Source: UBA1757 sp963617485 (lineage in GTDB: Bacteria > Bacteroidota > Bacteroidia > Bacteroidales > UBA1402). Taken from it: a stretch of DNA of 64,000 nucleotides. The translations under genes were made by a program, and so were the position numbers. The notes under the pieces were generated by a model, which worked only from the letters and a program-made list of their open reading frames with translations, did not search any database and was not told the origin of the DNA. Below are positions 24,587 through 32,920 of the stretch, piece after piece. Where the stretch lies: positions 78,574-142,573 of the forward strand of contig CAVEPA010000006.1 in assembly GCA_963617485.1 (NCBI GenBank), written 5' to 3'. Numbering within the stretch: the first letter of the stretch is position 1; each line of letters opens with the position of its first letter.

Positions 24587-25705
24587 TTATTTGTCTTGGC
24601 TTTGATCGAGCGTGTGCAGGGCAAAGGCGTAAGCCCCGATGGAGGTGGCTTTGCTCGTTCCCAGTTTCGAGAAGACCAGCCCCAGCCGCTTGACAGGGTC
24701 GAAGTCAACGGTGCGCTGGCTGCCCGGTACGGGCAGCCGCTTGGTCTTCACCTGACAGAAAGCCTGCAGGCCGGCCTCGTCGTCGAGCAGGTACACCTTC
24801 GATTCCAAGCGGTCTTTGCGGCGTCCCTCCAAATCGCTCATGTTTTGGCCGTTGAGCTCTTCGAGCATGGCCGGGAGAAAGAATTCCTTGCTGCCGCAAA
24901 GTCCGCCGCCCAGCACAATAAGTCCGTCGAGCAGGGTGCTGGCCTGGGCAATGGCATCGCCGGCAATCTCGCCGAACTCGGAGAACGACTTGAGAGCGGC
25001 CTCGCGACTGCCGTTTGCTTCACCCTTGGCGATACGGTAAATGTCGTAAGGTGTCAAATCGCGGCTGTCATCGCAGTGTTCGTGGTACACCCTTTTGACG
25101 GCCCTAATGCTGACTCCGTCCTCTACGATGATATCCCTATAGTACTTGTGACGCAACATGATGATTTCGCCGGCACTGCTGTTGTCGCCGATGTAAAGCT
25201 CGTGGTTGCGGGTGATGCCGCAGCCTAGACCTGTACCGAAGGTGAAACCTATCAGGTTGTGGAACTGTTTTTGGCAACCCAGGGCGGACAGCTTGGCATT
25301 CACTTGCGGCAGGGCACCGGCGATACATTCGCCATAAGTAAAGAGGTCGGCATCGTTGTTGATGAAAACGGGCAGATGGAACTGCTCTTCCAGATAGGCC
25401 TTCAAGGGAACGCCGCCGCGAAAGGCCGGCAGGTTGTTCAAATCCATGATGATGCCGTTCTGGAAATCTGCCGGGCCGGGAAAAGCAAAGCTGATGGCAA
25501 CGGCCGTCTCGCCGGCGGCTTGCAGCTCGCCGGCGAGACGACGGAACCCTTCGCTCAGCGTGGCCAAGCAAAGTTCGAGATTATCGGCGTGCGAGGGCAG
25601 GGTAAAGGCGGGCAAAACTTCTTCGTAGCCGCGTATGGCGGAGAACACGAAATTCGTGCCGCCTGCGTCGAGGGTCATCACCACTCGTTTGTCGTTTTTG
25701 TACAT
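24587..25705 (-). CDS. ROK family sugar kinase/regulator-like protein
   Basis: About 372 residues. The N-terminal phosphate-binding motif TLDAGGTNFVFSAI, the sugar-binding motif INNDADLFTYGE and FTFGTGLGCGI with a C-terminal GGGLCGSKEF mark a ROK (hexokinase-fold) protein. No DNA-binding domain precedes it, so it is a kinase type rather than a repressor. The Cys-rich zinc motif (CxCGxxGC) of many ROK kinases is absent. The start at 25705 (MYKNDKRVV) is 7 nt after the CotH gene stop. The frame further upstream overlaps that gene and is rejected. A 13-bp inverted repeat at 25505-25540 encodes RRLAGELQAAGET. Confidence 0.85.
   Translation of the reverse strand: MYKNDKRVVMTLDAGGTNFVFSAIRGYEEVLPAFTLPSHADNLELCLATLSEGFRRLAGELQAAGETAVAISFAFPGPADFQNGIIMDLNNLPAFRGGVPLKAYLEEQFHLPVFINNDADLFTYGECIAGALPQVNAKLSALGCQKQFHNLIGFTFGTGLGCGITRNHELYIGDNSSAGEIIMLRHKYYRDIIVEDGVSIRAVKRVYHEHCDDSRDLTPYDIYRIAKGEANGSREAALKSFSEFGEIAGDAIAQASTLLDGLIVLGGGLCGSKEFFLPAMLEELNGQNMSDLEGRRKDRLESKVYLLDDEAGLQAFCQVKTKRLPVPGSQRTVDFDPVKRLGLVFSKLGTSKATSIGAYAFALHTLDQSQDK
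25505..25540. repeat. Perfect 13-bp inverted repeat inside the ROK gene
   Basis: Arms 25505-25517 and 25528-25540 are exact reverse complements around a 10-nt loop, GC-rich and wholly coding. Confidence 0.88.
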
Positions 25706-25712
25706 AGGCGTA

Positions 25713-28058
25713 TTAGGGTTTGACAATTTTGAAGCATTGTTGTGTTTGTGCATTTTGGCAGTGCAGCAGGTAGACACCCCGACTGAGTTCTTGCCAATCG
25801 ATGCGAATCAGCCCTTCGCCATCGGCATTTTCTTGCGTGGCCAGTCGCAGGAGCCTTCCGCTCATATCGTAAAGACAGATACGGCAGGCTTCAGCCCCGG
25901 TGTAACGCAGTCTGATATCTCCTTCGGGATGGCTTGCTTCCAGACAGAAAGCCTGCTGAGTGCTAAGGCCCGGAAGCGCGTCTTCGATGCTGGGGGCTGT
26001 CCAGTGGATTTCACTCAGTGCACTCCAATTGCCGTCTTGCAAGGTTCTGGCTTTCAGGCAGAAATCTTCGCCGCTGATGTCGAAGGTTTCATCGGAATAG
26101 GTCTTGGCTTGAGCCGCTGGGCTGCCCTTGCCCTGTTTGTCCCAGCTGACGGGGTCCTGTCCGTTGAGGCTATAATAAACAGTACCGGTGCTGTGCTGCA
26201 GTGTGATGCGGTCGTTCTCCGCGGGTTCCTCGCGGTTCCAAACCTCTCCGCCGATGCAGATGATTGGTGCCGCAACCTGTGGAAAAAGGCCCTGTTGCTG
26301 CATTTGCCCGATAAACACATCGCGGCGGTTAGGCAAGATGTTTTCCAGCATATCCTTTTGCAGGGCATCGTAATGTGTGGCTTTGGTGTAAAGCTCGTAA
26401 GGTGCCGATTTCCAAGAATGTACATCGCGACGATAATCGCCCCAGCGGGCAGCTTCGCAGTTCAGGGCCAAAGCAATCTCATCGGAAAGACGGGTCCAAA
26501 TAAGGGTGGTGTTGCCGGGTTCCAAGGGCCCGTGCTGGTAACATTGTTTCTGAATGCGGTCGCCCACCAGACGGCAGAACTCCGAATACTTCATCAGATT
26601 CTTGAAGAGCAGGCTGGGACAGAGGCTGCGCAGTTCGCCCAACCCCACATCCTGATTGACATCCTTAAGCACGTGTTCCGAGTCCCAGCAAACCATCTTG
26701 AAGCCCTCGCCCGGCGTAACGGTGTTGTACACGGCCAGCCAATTATGACGGTCCCAGTCGGTATTGCCGCCGTAGATGTTGATAATCATGTAGTCGACAA
26801 AGTTCTCCAAATCGAGGAGCGCGTCTATCTGGGCATAATTCTCGTCGCTGGCCGTGGCTGCCGCCAAATCGAAGAGCTTCTTCCAATTGTCGAGTGTACC
26901 GCTGCTGGCCAGTACTTCCTGCGGGCTGTCCTCTACCTTAATAACATCATAGTCGGTCTCGTAGCCGCCAAGATACTCTTCGCACCAACCTTCATCGATG
27001 CGTTCGGTGATATTGTAGAGTCCCCAATAAATGCCGTTCAGGAACAGGTTGACGTAGCGTTGGTGGGAATGCGGATGCCCCATAGCCGCCTGTACTTCCT
27101 TGGCCCAAGCATCGCGGGTGTAGAGGGCCTGATTGCGTTCAACCACGTTGGCGTGTATCCAAGTATTGCAGAATCCGCCGCGCAGCACCAGGTTGTCGAG
27201 CTTCTTGGCCTGCGTTGCACCGAAGATGTTGGCCTTCATTTTTTTGTTGCCAAACTTCTCCTTGAAAACCAGCCGAAAGCCGTGTTTGGGCGATTTTTCC
27301 GCCAGACGGCTATGTCCGCCGTGCAGTCTCAGACCGCAGTCTTCCTGAATGGACAGTTCGCCCTTGGCATCGAAAATCTCTACCGATGAAGCCCGTAGCC
27401 ATTTGGTGCCGGGGTCGTTTACCGTGGTTTTGGTGTAGCCCGTGGGCGGGTCGGTGTAGATATAGATACCGCCGGTTTCAGCATTATTCTCCTGATTGAA
27501 AAGATTGCCTTTGTCGGTGGCGACACTTACTACGGGCAGGGAAAGAAAACCCCGGCGGAGTTCCTCGCGTTGGGCCTCGGTGGCTGTCAGCTCTGGATCC
27601 ATGCCATAGTCGGCCTTGGCCGTACCTTTAATCTGCGCGTAAGGACCCCAGATGTCGGGATAGCCGTCAATTTTGTCGGGCTGTTGTATGATATCGTCCA
27701 CAAAGAAGTAACTGCAAGTGCTGATGCGGCTGTTTTCGTAATCGCCGTTGCCCAGCACGCAGGCCCTGAGGATGGTGGTTTTTGCAATGTCAACGGGCTG
27801 GCTGTAAACATGGCCGTTATCGGCGCTGGGGTCGCTGCCATCGGTGGTGTACACGATGCTGGCACCTTGCGCCTTGGCTGTGATGCTGACTTTGATGGGC
27901 CCTTCGTAAAAACCGTGTGTCTGGCTGAAAACCGGTGCGTCAAGGCGCAAATAATCTAGGGTGCTGTCGTAGGCAGGATTGTTCTGAGCCCGCAGACCCA
28001 GAGCGAGCAAGCCGCATACAGACAGTATCAGTAGAAGCTTCTTGTTATTGATAATCAT
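25713..28058 (-). CDS. Secreted CotH-kinase-like protein with T9SS sorting domain
   Basis: About 781 residues. A signal peptide (KKLLLILSVCGLLALGLRAQ) is followed by a chitobiase/FN3-type repeat (APVFSQTHGFYEGPIKVSI, YTTDGSDPS, about residues 40-110). Then comes a CotH-type kinase-like domain (LRLHGGHSR, YVNLFLNGIYWGLYNITERI, CWDSEHVLKD). A second chitobiase-like repeat near 600-680 (VYYSLNGQDP) follows. The C-terminal 70 residues (RICLYDMSGRLLRLA, SRGVYLLHCQNAQTQQCFKIVKP) fit a type A T9SS sorting domain, so export through the PorU/PorV system is expected. The start at 28058 is chosen over an earlier non-family extension. Confidence 0.87.
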   Translation of the reverse strand: MIINNKKLLLILSVCGLLALGLRAQNNPAYDSTLDYLRLDAPVFSQTHGFYEGPIKVSITAKAQGASIVYTTDGSDPSADNGHVYSQPVDIAKTTILRACVLGNGDYENSRISTCSYFFVDDIIQQPDKIDGYPDIWGPYAQIKGTAKADYGMDPELTATEAQREELRRGFLSLPVVSVATDKGNLFNQENNAETGGIYIYTDPPTGYTKTTVNDPGTKWLRASSVEIFDAKGELSIQEDCGLRLHGGHSRLAEKSPKHGFRLVFKEKFGNKKMKANIFGATQAKKLDNLVLRGGFCNTWIHANVVERNQALYTRDAWAKEVQAAMGHPHSHQRYVNLFLNGIYWGLYNITERIDEGWCEEYLGGYETDYDVIKVEDSPQEVLASSGTLDNWKKLFDLAAATASDENYAQIDALLDLENFVDYMIINIYGGNTDWDRHNWLAVYNTVTPGEGFKMVCWDSEHVLKDVNQDVGLGELRSLCPSLLFKNLMKYSEFCRLVGDRIQKQCYQHGPLEPGNTTLIWTRLSDEIALALNCEAARWGDYRRDVHSWKSAPYELYTKATHYDALQKDMLENILPNRRDVFIGQMQQQGLFPQVAAPIICIGGEVWNREEPAENDRITLQHSTGTVYYSLNGQDPVSWDKQGKGSPAAQAKTYSDETFDISGEDFCLKARTLQDGNWSALSEIHWTAPSIEDALPGLSTQQAFCLEASHPEGDIRLRYTGAEACRICLYDMSGRLLRLATQENADGEGLIRIDWQELSRGVYLLHCQNAQTQQCFKIVKP

Positions 28059-28082
28059 TGTGATTGCATCTTCAAAACGGCG

Positions 28083-28090
28083 CAAAGCTA
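28083..28090 (-). promoter_or_regulatory. -7 promoter box of the CotH-like gene
   Basis: The minus strand reads TAGCTTTG, an exact consensus match, 25 nt before the ATG at 28058. Confidence 0.6.
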
Positions 28091-28134
28091 TGAAAAGAGA
28101 TGCAAAAATTCAAGTGCCGCAAAAAGAAGGCTGT

Positions 28135-29481
28135 TTACAACAGCGACAGGGCATGCTGGATTTTCTGAAGGTCGCTGTTGAGTTCCTTGTCGATGTCGAG
28201 GCTTTGTTCCACCAACTTGCAGGCATGAATAACGGTGGCGTGGTTGCGATTGCCCATCACTTCGCCGATAAAGGCGTAAGACTTGTCGGTGTACTTTTTG
28301 GACAAAAACATAGCCACCTGACGGGCGCGTGCCACTTCCTGCTTCTTGTTGCGCGAATGCAGCACCGATTTTTCCAAGTGATAGTAACGGCAGACTTCGT
28401 CTTCGATGCTCTCGACGGTGATTTTTTCCTCATCGAAGACCTGTACGGAATTCTCCACCACCTGACGGCAAAGCGTCAAGTCGGTGTTGCGGCCTTCAAT
28501 AATGGAATGTGCGATAAGCGAGGTGAGCACCCCTTCCAAGTCGCGGACATTGTCCTTGATATGGTTGGCAATATAGGTAACCACTTCCTCGGGCATCTCG
28601 ATACCGTTCTGTTGCATCTTGCGGTGCAGAATGTCCACGCGCAGCTGGTAGTCGGGTTGGCGCATCTCGGCCGTCAATCCCCATTTGAAACGCGACATAA
28701 GGCGCTCTTCAATGCCGGCCAGCTCCTTGGGCGCGCGGTCGCAGGTGAAGACTATCTGCTTGCCCAATTGGTGCAGGTGGTTGAATATGTGGAAGAAGAC
28801 ATTCTGCGTACCCGTCTTTCCGGCCAATTCGTGGATATCGTCTATAAGCAGCAAGTCCACGCTTTGGTAGAAATGGATGAAGTCGTTGATTTTGTTCTGC
28901 AGATAAGCCTGCGAATACTGCACCTGAAAAATGTGGGAAGGTACATACAGCACGCGTGCACGCGGATTCCTTTCGATGGCGGCGTTGCCGATGGCATGCA
29001 GCAGGTGTGTCTTGCCTACACCCGACTTGCCGTAAACGAACAGCGGGTTGAAGATGGTGGTGCCGGGATTCTCGGCGATGGAAATACCGGCCGTGCGTGC
29101 TAGGCGGTTGCTCTCGCCTTCGACGAAATTGTCGAAATTAAGCTTGGCGATAAGCTGGGGATCGAGGTCGAAAGCCTGACGGTTGCCTGGGCGGTGCTGG
29201 GTCTCGGCGGCAATCTTCACCTGGGTGTCGGAAATCTGAACCTGATACATCAGCCGGGTGGGCTTGCCGTTGACGCGGCAGAGTACCTTGGCCAGCAGGT
29301 CGGAATAATTCTCTTCCAACTGTTCTACATAGAAATGGGTAGGAACTTGTATCCAAAGGCAATCGTCCTTGAACTGCAAGGGCTGTATGGGCGCAAAGAG
29401 CTTGTCGTAGCTCTCGCCCGACACATTATCCTTGATAATGGCCAGACAGGCATCCCATATTTGTGTAACTTTCAGCTCCAC
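28135..29481 (-). CDS. dnaA: Chromosomal replication initiator protein DnaA
   Basis: AAA+ initiator that opens oriC. Domain I starts VTQIWDACLAIIKDNVSGESYDKLFAPI. The ATPase has Walker A VYGKSGVGKTHLLHAIG and Walker B LLLIDDIHELAGK. The sensor/box VI region and the C-terminal DNA-binding signature GEVMGNRNHATVIHACKLVEQ are complete. No ATG fits the N-terminus. I choose the GTG at 29481 (VELKVTQIW), giving 448 residues, with a TTG at 29502 as alternative. Downstream it is separated by about 45 nt from the CotH promoter. Confidence 0.93.
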   Translation of the reverse strand: MELKVTQIWDACLAIIKDNVSGESYDKLFAPIQPLQFKDDCLWIQVPTHFYVEQLEENYSDLLAKVLCRVNGKPTRLMYQVQISDTQVKIAAETQHRPGNRQAFDLDPQLIAKLNFDNFVEGESNRLARTAGISIAENPGTTIFNPLFVYGKSGVGKTHLLHAIGNAAIERNPRARVLYVPSHIFQVQYSQAYLQNKINDFIHFYQSVDLLLIDDIHELAGKTGTQNVFFHIFNHLHQLGKQIVFTCDRAPKELAGIEERLMSRFKWGLTAEMRQPDYQLRVDILHRKMQQNGIEMPEEVVTYIANHIKDNVRDLEGVLTSLIAHSIIEGRNTDLTLCRQVVENSVQVFDEEKITVESIEDEVCRYYHLEKSVLHSRNKKQEVARARQVAMFLSKKYTDKSYAFIGEVMGNRNHATVIHACKLVEQSLDIDKELNSDLQKIQHALSLL

Positions 29482-29875
29482 GGTGACGATTGTTGACAAG
29501 TAAATTGTAAAACGATTGGTTAGAGGACAAAACAAGTGCCGTTTCCAGCACTTGCGATGGCAAATTTCCGACAAAAAAAATCAACCTGCAAATTGCATAA
29601 CAAGCCTTGCGAGTCTCAAAAAACGGAATGCGTTTGAAATGAGCGACTTGTGTCTAATGTTCAGAAAATCAGCGCAATACCACTGTTAACAATTCTTAAT
29701 AAGCTCAGGTTCAGTGCTTTGTATTTTTGTCAGTTGCACTTGCCATTTTTGTCAGAACGCTGGGTAAAGTGCTTGTTCATAAGGGGCTGCGAACTGGTGT
29801 TATCTTTGCATTAAATCTTCGGTAAGATATTGGGCTGCGAATAATTATGCAGAATATATGAGCCTTCACTATGCG
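29482..29875. other. 394-nt intergenic region upstream of dnaA (nothing conclusive)
   Basis: No gene is seen. There is no clear DnaA box (TTATCCACA or close variants) and no obvious AT-rich unwinding repeat, so I do not call oriC. It does hold two copies of ATTTTTGTCAG (29723-29733 and 29745-29755) and two copies of GGGCTGCGAA (29784-29793 and 29832-29841). Two plus-strand -7-like boxes also occur, TATTTTTG at 29722-29729 and TATCTTTG at 29801-29808, pointing at the 3' end of the amidase gene. Confidence 0.4.
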
Positions 29876-30946
29876 TCACCGGCTGGCTGTCGCTCTGGCC
29901 TCCTCCATGGAAATGCGCTGGCCGTTCTTGATGGCTACTACAAAAGCATCTGGAAACAAGTCTTTTATCTGCTTGCGTAGTGCCTGGGCTTCCTGCTCGC
30001 TGGCGAAACTTCCGCAGGTATACTTATACAGATTCTTGTCCTGATAATAGGAAATATCATTTAACTGCTTGAATTGCTTGTCGTTATCTGCTAAAATGGT
30101 TTTGGAAACCAAAATCTGTACCCTGAAACTGACATTCTCGTCGGACGTGGCAAGATTGTCTAGGCTCTGTTTGGAAATGGCATTGCTCTTGTTTTCGCAG
30201 GCGCGCTTGTATTTGCAGATGGCCTGGAAAATGCATTCCGACAGTTCTTCCTGACCTTTGCTGCTTTTCATGTAGCGTTCTTCTTCCGGGTTGGAAATGA
30301 ATCCGAGCTCCACCAAAACGGCGGGCATGCCCGTGCGGTGCAGCACCCAATAGGGCGCTTGTCGCACGCCCCGGTCGTGACGCTTGTGACCGACCAGCTG
30401 GTCTTGGATGTCTTTGGCCATCATAATGCTGTTTTCCAAGTGGATATCCTGCATCAGTTCGAAGATGATATAAGATTCTACCGACGAAGGGTCGAAGCCG
30501 GCATAGCGTTCTTCGAAATTGTCCTCGAGCAGCATAACGCTGTTCTCGCGCTTGGCCACTTCCAGGTTGGAACTCTCCTTGCTCATACCCATGGTAAAGG
30601 TACTGGCCCCGTACACCTTGGTGTTTTTCACCGCATCGGTGTGGATGGAAACGAAGACATCGGCATGGGCATCGTTGGCGATGCGGGCGCGCCGTTCAAG
30701 CTCGATGAAGACATCGCTGTTGCGCGTGTAAATGACCTTGATGTCCTTGCCGTACTTGTTTTCGAGCTTTTTGCCCACCTTTTGCGCCACCGACAGCACG
30801 ATGTTCTTCTCGTAACTGCTCTTGCCGCAGGCACCGGGGTCTTTGCCGCCGTGCCCCGGGTCTAGGACGATGGTGAAACTTTGGCCGTAGCCGCCGAGGA
30901 CAGTGAAGCCAAGCAGAAATATCAACAGGTAAGACTTGATGCGCAT
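29876..30946 (-). CDS. N-acetylmuramoyl-L-alanine amidase with C-terminal SPOR-like domain
   Basis: Zinc amidase (Amidase_3/AmiC type) that cleaves the stem peptide from peptidoglycan. About 356 residues. A signal peptide covers 1-20 (KSYLLIFLLGFTVLGGYGQ). The domain starts with VLDPGHGGKDPGACG (His ligand), then the E of SYEKN, FVSIHTDAV (second His) and AVLVELGFISNPEEE (catalytic Glu). The C-terminal 90 residues (VQILVSKTIL..., YKYTCGSFASEQEAQALRKQI) look like a SPOR repeat that binds denuded glycan. The ATG at 30946 is 4 nt downstream of the namZ stop, so the two wall hydrolases form an operon. Confidence 0.93.
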   Translation of the reverse strand: MRIKSYLLIFLLGFTVLGGYGQSFTIVLDPGHGGKDPGACGKSSYEKNIVLSVAQKVGKKLENKYGKDIKVIYTRNSDVFIELERRARIANDAHADVFVSIHTDAVKNTKVYGASTFTMGMSKESSNLEVAKRENSVMLLEDNFEERYAGFDPSSVESYIIFELMQDIHLENSIMMAKDIQDQLVGHKRHDRGVRQAPYWVLHRTGMPAVLVELGFISNPEEERYMKSSKGQEELSECIFQAICKYKRACENKSNAISKQSLDNLATSDENVSFRVQILVSKTILADNDKQFKQLNDISYYQDKNLYKYTCGSFASEQEAQALRKQIKDLFPDAFVVAIKNGQRISMEEARATASR

Positions 30947-30950
30947 GATG

Positions 30951-32138
30951 TTATGGGTAAAGCAGATAGTGAGATCGTTTTTCCTTGTAGGCGGCAAGGC
31001 CTTCGGCCCAAGTGCTGCGGATTTCCGCTTCGCTGAGACCTTGTGTCAGCTGTTGTCGCAGTTTTTTGTTGCCGGCCAACAGGTCGAAAAAGCGGGGCTG
31101 GCTAAAGAAGGCTTCCCGCTCGGGGCAACGTTCGAGAAAGTAGAGCAGGTATTGCAGGGAGAAGCCATGGGTAAGACTGTCGTTGCGCAGGTCCAGACCG
31201 TAGCAGATTTGGTCTTGGTATGGCGGATGGCTGGCGGCCCCGGGACGGCTTTCGGGCTTGAAGCTGAATTGGCCGTAAAGGCTGTCGGGACAGCCCAGCA
31301 CCTGAAAGGGCCAATCGGTGCCGCGCCCTACGCTCACCATGCTGCCTTCGAAAAGGCAGAGGCTGGGGTAGAGACGGATGGCATCATCGTTGGGCAGGTT
31401 GGGCGAGGGTCGGACGGGCAGGGAATAAGGCTGTCCGTGCTGCCAGTTTTCTATGGTGATGACTTGTAGACGGCAACTGTCGGCTATCCAGCCTTCGCCG
31501 TTGATCATCCGGGCCAGTTCGCCCAGCGTGCAGCCGTGCAGCAGCGGTATGGGATGCAGGCCCACAAAAGAGCGGCAGTCGCTTTCCAGTAGGGGACCGT
31601 CGATATAGTCGTTGGGGTTGGGTCGGTCTAGCACAAGCAGCTTGACACCATTTTCGGCGCAGGCTTCCATCACATAGTGCAGGGTGCTGAGGTAGGTGTA
31701 GAAGCGGCAACCGACATCTTGCAAGTCGAAAACCACATAGTCGAGGCCTTGCATTTGGGCTGGCTCGGGTTTCTTGTTTTTGCCGTAGAGAGAGACGATG
31801 TAAAGCCCGGTGGCGGTATCGCGGCTGTCTTGAATGCCTGCGCCGGCATCGTGATTGCCTCGGAATCCGTGCTCGGGAGCAAATATAAAGTCGGGACGCA
31901 GGCCTGCGGCGCAAAGGCTGTCTACCAGACTCCCCCGTCCGATAGTGGAACTATGGTTTACCACCAGGGCAAAATGCTTGCCTTCGAGTAGGGGAAAATA
32001 GGCTTCGGTGCGTTCGGCCCCGCAGCGCAAAGGTGCCGGTGGGGCGATTTGCGCCGCAGGCCTGCGTTGCTGTCCGCAACAGGCGGTGGGCAGCAGCAAG
32101 GTAAGGCAGCAACACAGAAGTGAATGGAAAAATCGCAT
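30951..32138 (-). CDS. namZ: DUF1343 exo-beta-N-acetylmuramidase (NamZ)
   Basis: 395-residue DUF1343 protein. The family includes NamZ enzymes that release terminal MurNAc from glycan chains. The N-terminal export signal ends near LLLPTACCGQQ and could be a lipoprotein signal, although the -3 residue is Pro. Conserved motifs are VNHSSTIGRGSLVD, FAPEHGFRGNHDAG, VFDLQDVGCRFYTYLSTL, LDRPNPNDY and VGRGTDWPFQVLG. It is the first gene of a pair with the downstream amidase, fitting sequential removal of peptide and sugar during wall recycling. Confidence 0.9.
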   Translation of the reverse strand: MRFFHSLLCCCLTLLLPTACCGQQRRPAAQIAPPAPLRCGAERTEAYFPLLEGKHFALVVNHSSTIGRGSLVDSLCAAGLRPDFIFAPEHGFRGNHDAGAGIQDSRDTATGLYIVSLYGKNKKPEPAQMQGLDYVVFDLQDVGCRFYTYLSTLHYVMEACAENGVKLLVLDRPNPNDYIDGPLLESDCRSFVGLHPIPLLHGCTLGELARMINGEGWIADSCRLQVITIENWQHGQPYSLPVRPSPNLPNDDAIRLYPSLCLFEGSMVSVGRGTDWPFQVLGCPDSLYGQFSFKPESRPGAASHPPYQDQICYGLDLRNDSLTHGFSLQYLLYFLERCPEREAFFSQPRFFDLLAGNKKLRQQLTQGLSEAEIRSTWAEGLAAYKEKRSHYLLYP

Positions 32139-32218
32139 TTTTGAAGGCTGGGCTTTTGAAATGCAAAAATGGTGGTTTTTTGTTTACTTTGCAAGTCTTT
32201 CGGAATCGCTTGAAAACA

Positions 32219-32878
32219 ATGAATGCAATTGAAATACTCCATTATTATCTGATGCCCAATCAGGCTTTGTACGATGTGGTATACCGCCATAGCCGCTCGG
32301 TGGCCGACAAGGCTCTGCAGATGGCCGCTGCGCATCCCGACTTGCCGGTAGACAGACTCCTGCTCGAACAGGCCGCCTTGCTGCACGATATCGGCGTTTG
32401 TCGGGTGGATGCGCCTAGTATTTTCTGTTACGGAACGGAACCTTACATTAGGCACGGGCTGCTGGGTGGGGCGCTGCTGCGCGCCCTCAAGGGCGCGCAG
32501 GCGGGCGAGGGCAGGCCCTCGCCAGCGGCAGGGGCCGGCACGGCCCCTGCCGCTGCGCCCACCCCGCTGTGCTACGCGACCCCGGCCGAGCAGGCAGCCC
32601 TCACCGATGCCACTTTGGAAGCCTGCGCCCGCGTCTGTGAACGCCACACTGGCACCGGACTCACCTTAGAAGACATACGCACCCAAGCTTTGCCGCTACC
32701 CCTTCAAGACTACAGTCCCCAAAGCCTCGAAGAAGAGCTTATCTGCTTTGCCGACAAGTTCTTTTCCAAGACCCACCTCGACCGGGAACGCGACCCGCAG
32801 CAAGCCCGCAGCAAACTCGAAAAGTTCGGAGAAGAATCGCTGCGCCGCTTCGACAATTGGGCGGAAAGATTTTTATAA
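32219..32878 (+). CDS. HD-domain phosphohydrolase with an Ala/Gly/Pro-rich insertion
   Basis: 219 residues with an HD domain: first His in YRHSRSVAD (H24), HD pair LLHDIG (H56, D57), H80 in IRHGLLGG, CERHTGTGLTLEDI (H143) and the distal Asp in CFADKFFSKTH. It is expected to hydrolyse a phosphomonoester or nucleotide, with the substrate unknown. Bacteroidales homologues I recall run directly from about residue 88 to CERHTG. Here about 45 residues intervene (GAQAGEGRPSPAAGAGTAPA and onward), encoded by three consecutive inverted repeats. The start at 32219 follows a weak promoter-like TACTTTG at 32185-32191. Earlier in-frame codons overlap namZ. Confidence 0.85.
   Translation: MNAIEILHYYLMPNQALYDVVYRHSRSVADKALQMAAAHPDLPVDRLLLEQAALLHDIGVCRVDAPSIFCYGTEPYIRHGLLGGALLRALKGAQAGEGRPSPAAGAGTAPAAAPTPLCYATPAEQAALTDATLEACARVCERHTGTGLTLEDIRTQALPLPLQDYSPQSLEEELICFADKFFSKTHLDRERDPQQARSKLEKFGEESLRRFDNWAERFL
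32477..32555. repeat. Three consecutive perfect inverted repeats inside the HD gene
   Basis: Arms 32477-32487/32490-32500 (11 bp, 2-nt centre), 32504-32512/32515-32523 (9 bp, 2-nt centre) and 32523-32536/32542-32555 (14 bp, 5-nt loop) lie back to back in extremely GC-rich coding sequence. They encode the Ala/Gly/Pro-rich insertion of the HD protein. Confidence 0.93.
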
Positions 32879-32893
32879 TCACGTCGATTGTTG

Positions 32894-32901
32894 TATTTTT
32901 G
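32894..32901 (+). promoter_or_regulatory. -7 promoter box of lptD
   Basis: TATTTTTG, exact consensus, 19 nt before the ATG at 32921. Confidence 0.6.
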
Positions 32902-32920
32902 TCGGCTTATTGCGCATAGG

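Noticed and set aside
25635..27389. A 584-codon plus-strand frame
   Set aside because: It lies antisense to the CotH-like gene and shows no motif or promoter, while the minus frame has signal peptide, repeats and a T9SS domain.
29482..29875. Possible oriC next to dnaA
   Set aside because: I found no clear DnaA-box cluster or AT-rich unwinding element. Location next to dnaA alone is not enough, and in Bacteroidota dnaA is often not at the origin.
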